A DNA stretch of 64,000 bases from Membranipora membranacea. Taxonomy: Eukaryota > Bryozoa > Gymnolaemata > Cheilostomatida > Membraniporidae. The translations under genes were made by a program, and so were the position numbers. The DNA lies in assembly GCA_914767715.1 (NCBI GenBank), contig OU612070.1:9195501-9259500 (forward strand). Reading direction: 5' to 3'. The notes below the pieces were generated by a model. That model saw only the letters and a list, made by a program, of their open reading frames with translations, did no database searches and was not told where the DNA came from. Shown piece by piece: positions 61,301 through 64,000 of the stretch. Each line of letters starts with the position of its first letter. The first letter of the stretch is position 1.

Positions 61301-64000
61301 GCATACAGCAATATCCACATTACATTGTTTTCCGGAGACAAATTTGCAATAATTGCTTACGGACAGGGGGTTTTGAAGCATAGCGGACAGGGGAAAAGCG
61401 AAAAATTGAAAAAAAAAACTCTATCTGCATTGGTTGAAAAGGTATATTAGTCAACTTTGCTTACTTCCTGACAAAGTTCACATGAATATGTGTGCTACTG
61501 ACAGAGAGAACATCAGTCTGTTCGTCGAGAACCCATTTTCGTACGCGTTGGCAAAATTGGTTAGGGAATTTGGACGGAAACGCTACTTACCTAAAGTCAA
61601 TGTCTCCACTGTTGTCTTTATCCAGCTGAGTAACAAGAGAATGAAGTTGAGCTGCTGTTAGGGGAATTCCAACCTTCTACAAAATTTAACCAAAAAAATA
61701 TGATTGATATTCCAGTTATGCTAATATATCTGAGAAATTTACAGTGCAATAAAGACCATTTGATCAGGCTATATACACACTGCTGGGACTGAAGGTGCTG
61801 TTTGCTCATTACAAGGGTTGCAAACTTAATATCCGTATCACAAAATAAAAAAGATCTTATCTTATTGTCTTTTTGTGCTCATATGATGATAACCCTGTCA
61901 AAAACTTTCCGAGACTATGGCAATGCAAATAATCACATGTCATAAGGTTGTCATTGGTATGAGAAAAAGAATATGATATTTACTACAAGACCCTGGAGGA
62001 ATTCAGCACGGCTGATGGACCAGTCTTTGTTAACATCAAACTGTGAGAACAGGTCGAGTAGTCTGAGATTCTTCTCTCGCAGGTACATAATCAGCAGTCT
62101 GAATGGATCAGCGTGAAACGGCTGAGCAAACCTGCAGTAAATAAAACACATCATAGACAAGTTAACCATCAAATTTCTATTCCTCATCTCTCATACATTT
62201 CTATAGGTTATGTGGGTACAGCTCAGGGCCGTAGTTTAGAAATAAATATAGGGGAGGCAAAAGTCCGAGGCGAGGGCAAATCATCACCGGGAGAGGTGCT
62301 ACCCAATCATTTTAAGGCATATAACTAGCAAATGGTAATCCCAGAGGAGCTGATTCTGACATGGATTACCCAATTATAGTGTTTACAGGCCACTGTATCT
62401 AGCTATCTAGGGGAGGCAGTCCCTCCCTGCCTCCCCTAAAACTAAGGGTCTGCAAGCTGCTGTTAGCGAAGCACTGACATCAAGGTTTGGATTTAGATAT
62501 TATGAAATTTTTCAAAAATTTCCTTGTAAAGACACAGAATGGCGCACTTACTACAAATCTAAGGAGTACACATAGACTTAATATATATAAAGTCTATGGA
62601 GTAAACCTTCAACTCTTGGACAAAATCTCCTGAACTCCTTACTAGCAGTGATTCATGTTTATAAAGTATACCTGAGCGCATAGCTGTCATCAGATCTGAC
62701 ATAACCGCCGTGATGTACGGTAAAGTTAGGTTTATCCTCGAGTAACTCCAGGTACAGAGCGCCAAAGTCGTATGTGACCAGAACATCCTGGATATCGAGG
62801 TGATTCAGGTCTGACCCAGGGTTAGACTGTATGGTGTTCAGTATGTGTATCGCTCCAGACGAAGTGATTGGGTTACGTGAAAGTCTCAACACCTGCAGTG
62901 AGTCATTTTGCTTCAGTCCTGCAATATAAAATATCAGAATTGAAATGAGCAGTATATGAAGACAGCGTCAGCGAGGAGAGATATTTGCTGGTGTTTCTAT
63001 TGGATTTGAATAAGTTATGTAAGCCTTCTCACAGGCCCATTTTTTTATTTTTACAAAAGTGGCCGTGTGACAGAGCTAGGTCATGTTTGTATCGCAAATA
63101 GCCTTCATTCATAACATCACATCAGAAATACATGCAATGAAATTACGATGGAGTAACAGCATAAACATATAAATACTTATATTATTTATGTATTTACGGT
63201 ATGAGTGTGAGGTTGGAGCAGCAATGAATTACGACTTTACCGGTAGAAGCAATGCTCATTATCTGTTCAATAATTCATTGTGTCTGGATGTAAATTTTTC
63301 ATGAAATGATGTTGTGGTATATCTTACCTTTAGCAATATGAATGGCTCCCTCAATGTTGATTCGATTGGCACTTATATCCAGTTGCAGAAGTGTTTTGTT
63401 GTATTTCAGAGAGTTTCCTATCCCTATTGCCCCCTCACTACCCAGTCCATTCATAGATAGGTGAAGGTTCAGTAATCCTCTATTATCCTGTTGCAAAACA
63501 CATAATGAACTATAATGAGCTACGCAATCAGACATTCGGTGTGGTAGCCAATTTAGCTGTATAAAATTTGTCAATAGAAAGCCCACATTTCTATAAAAGC
63601 ATCTCGGAAATGATCCATTGCTACGACAGTATCCCAACCAGGCTATTCCATTTTCAATGTTCAGCACTAATCACCAGTCATTACATGGATGCATCTAAGG
63701 AAACAATCAAAAACTTTCAAATAATTCTCTTCTCAATCACAAATCTAGGAAAGATATTACATCTTAAATTAAATTAAACAGAATTATGATGTATTGGCTA
63801 TATAATACAGCCATAGTAACTAGAATCAAGGCGTGTTTCATCCATTTTAGGATATATGACAAAACATTTCATTGGCATGACATAAATTTGGTGAATACAT
63901 AGGAGTAATTGTCATCTTATTACCAACATACCTTTAGACTATTAGAGATAGCAGCAGCTCCCTTCAATCGTATGTGGTTCCAGCTCAGATCCAGAGTCTC
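58341..64000 (-). CDS. LRR and EF-hand protein related to LRRC74, 5' end beyond the window
   Basis: Eleven exons on the minus strand, in phase: 64000-63932 (continues past the window), 63487-63328, 62918-62672, 62131-61984, 61676-61591, 61001-60844, 60445-60374, 59538-59465, 59164-59048, 58864-58759, 58561-58341; 485 residues visible. First come ribonuclease-inhibitor-type LRRs of about 28 residues (LDLSWNHIRLKGAAAISNSL, LHLSMNGLGSEGAIGIGNSL, LDISANRINIEGAIHIA, LRLSRNPITSSGAIHIL). A linker like LRRC74A follows (LNHLDIQDVLV), then two EF-hands. In the first (DVNKDWSISRAE) Trp replaces the usual Gly; the second (DKDNSGDIDFSE) is canonical, so calcium binding is likely. The last 250 residues are Ser/Pro/Arg-rich and disordered, with TPRTPPRLL and a basic RGRRS. 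Exon 4 could instead end one codon earlier. Function unknown; the LRRC74A/B assignment is by domain order. Confidence 0.85.

Overview
This window is nuclear DNA from an animal, most likely a marine invertebrate. It is AT-rich, has long GT-AG introns, and is sprinkled with short fold-back elements, a tRNA-derived SINE and decayed LINE fragments. All recognisable genes are bilaterian orthologues whose exons join in phase. I cannot fix the phylum from sequence alone; a lophotrochozoan is a guess. There are no bacterial operons, CRISPR arrays or rRNA genes. Exon joins were worked out by hand from splice sites and reading phase, without transcript data.

Layout. At 0.2-1.7 kb is a dead 3' piece of an R2-like (RLE-type) non-LTR retrotransposon, with a SINE at about 4.0-4.2 kb. 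At 4.45-5.42 kb (minus) is a single-exon class A GPCR. XRCC1 occupies 7.04-13.01 kb (minus; 9 coding exons, 633 aa). Between 13.5 and 15.2 kb is a cluster of hairpin elements around a second LINE fragment. At 16.87-17.82 kb (plus) is an intronless MAP2K-like gene that has lost the catalytic residues, so it is a pseudokinase and probably a retrogene. At 19.9-39.64 kb (plus) is a 14-exon BCL11 zinc-finger transcription factor (733 aa), followed by a 0.7-kb near-palindrome. From 41.3 to 45.26 kb I see no convincing gene. A 14-exon COQ8/ADCK gene (667 aa) lies at 45.27-52.45 kb (plus), followed 0.5 kb later by a 5-exon isochorismatase-domain gene (ISOC1/2, 200 aa) at 52.95-56.05 kb (plus). From 58.34 kb to the window edge (minus) are the last 11 exons of an LRR plus EF-hand protein related to LRRC74, with a long disordered tail.

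The genes do not form a functional unit. They cover DNA single-strand-break repair (XRCC1), chromatin repression (BCL11), coenzyme Q biosynthesis (COQ8), an uncharacterised isochorismatase-fold hydrolase, signalling (GPCR and MAP2K-like) and a probable calcium-binding LRR protein. The most notable items are the intact MAP2K-derived pseudokinase retrogene, the BCL11 gene lacking the central zinc-finger pair together with a candidate poison exon, and several unrelated hairpin elements. I found no evidence for a wholly new molecular system.
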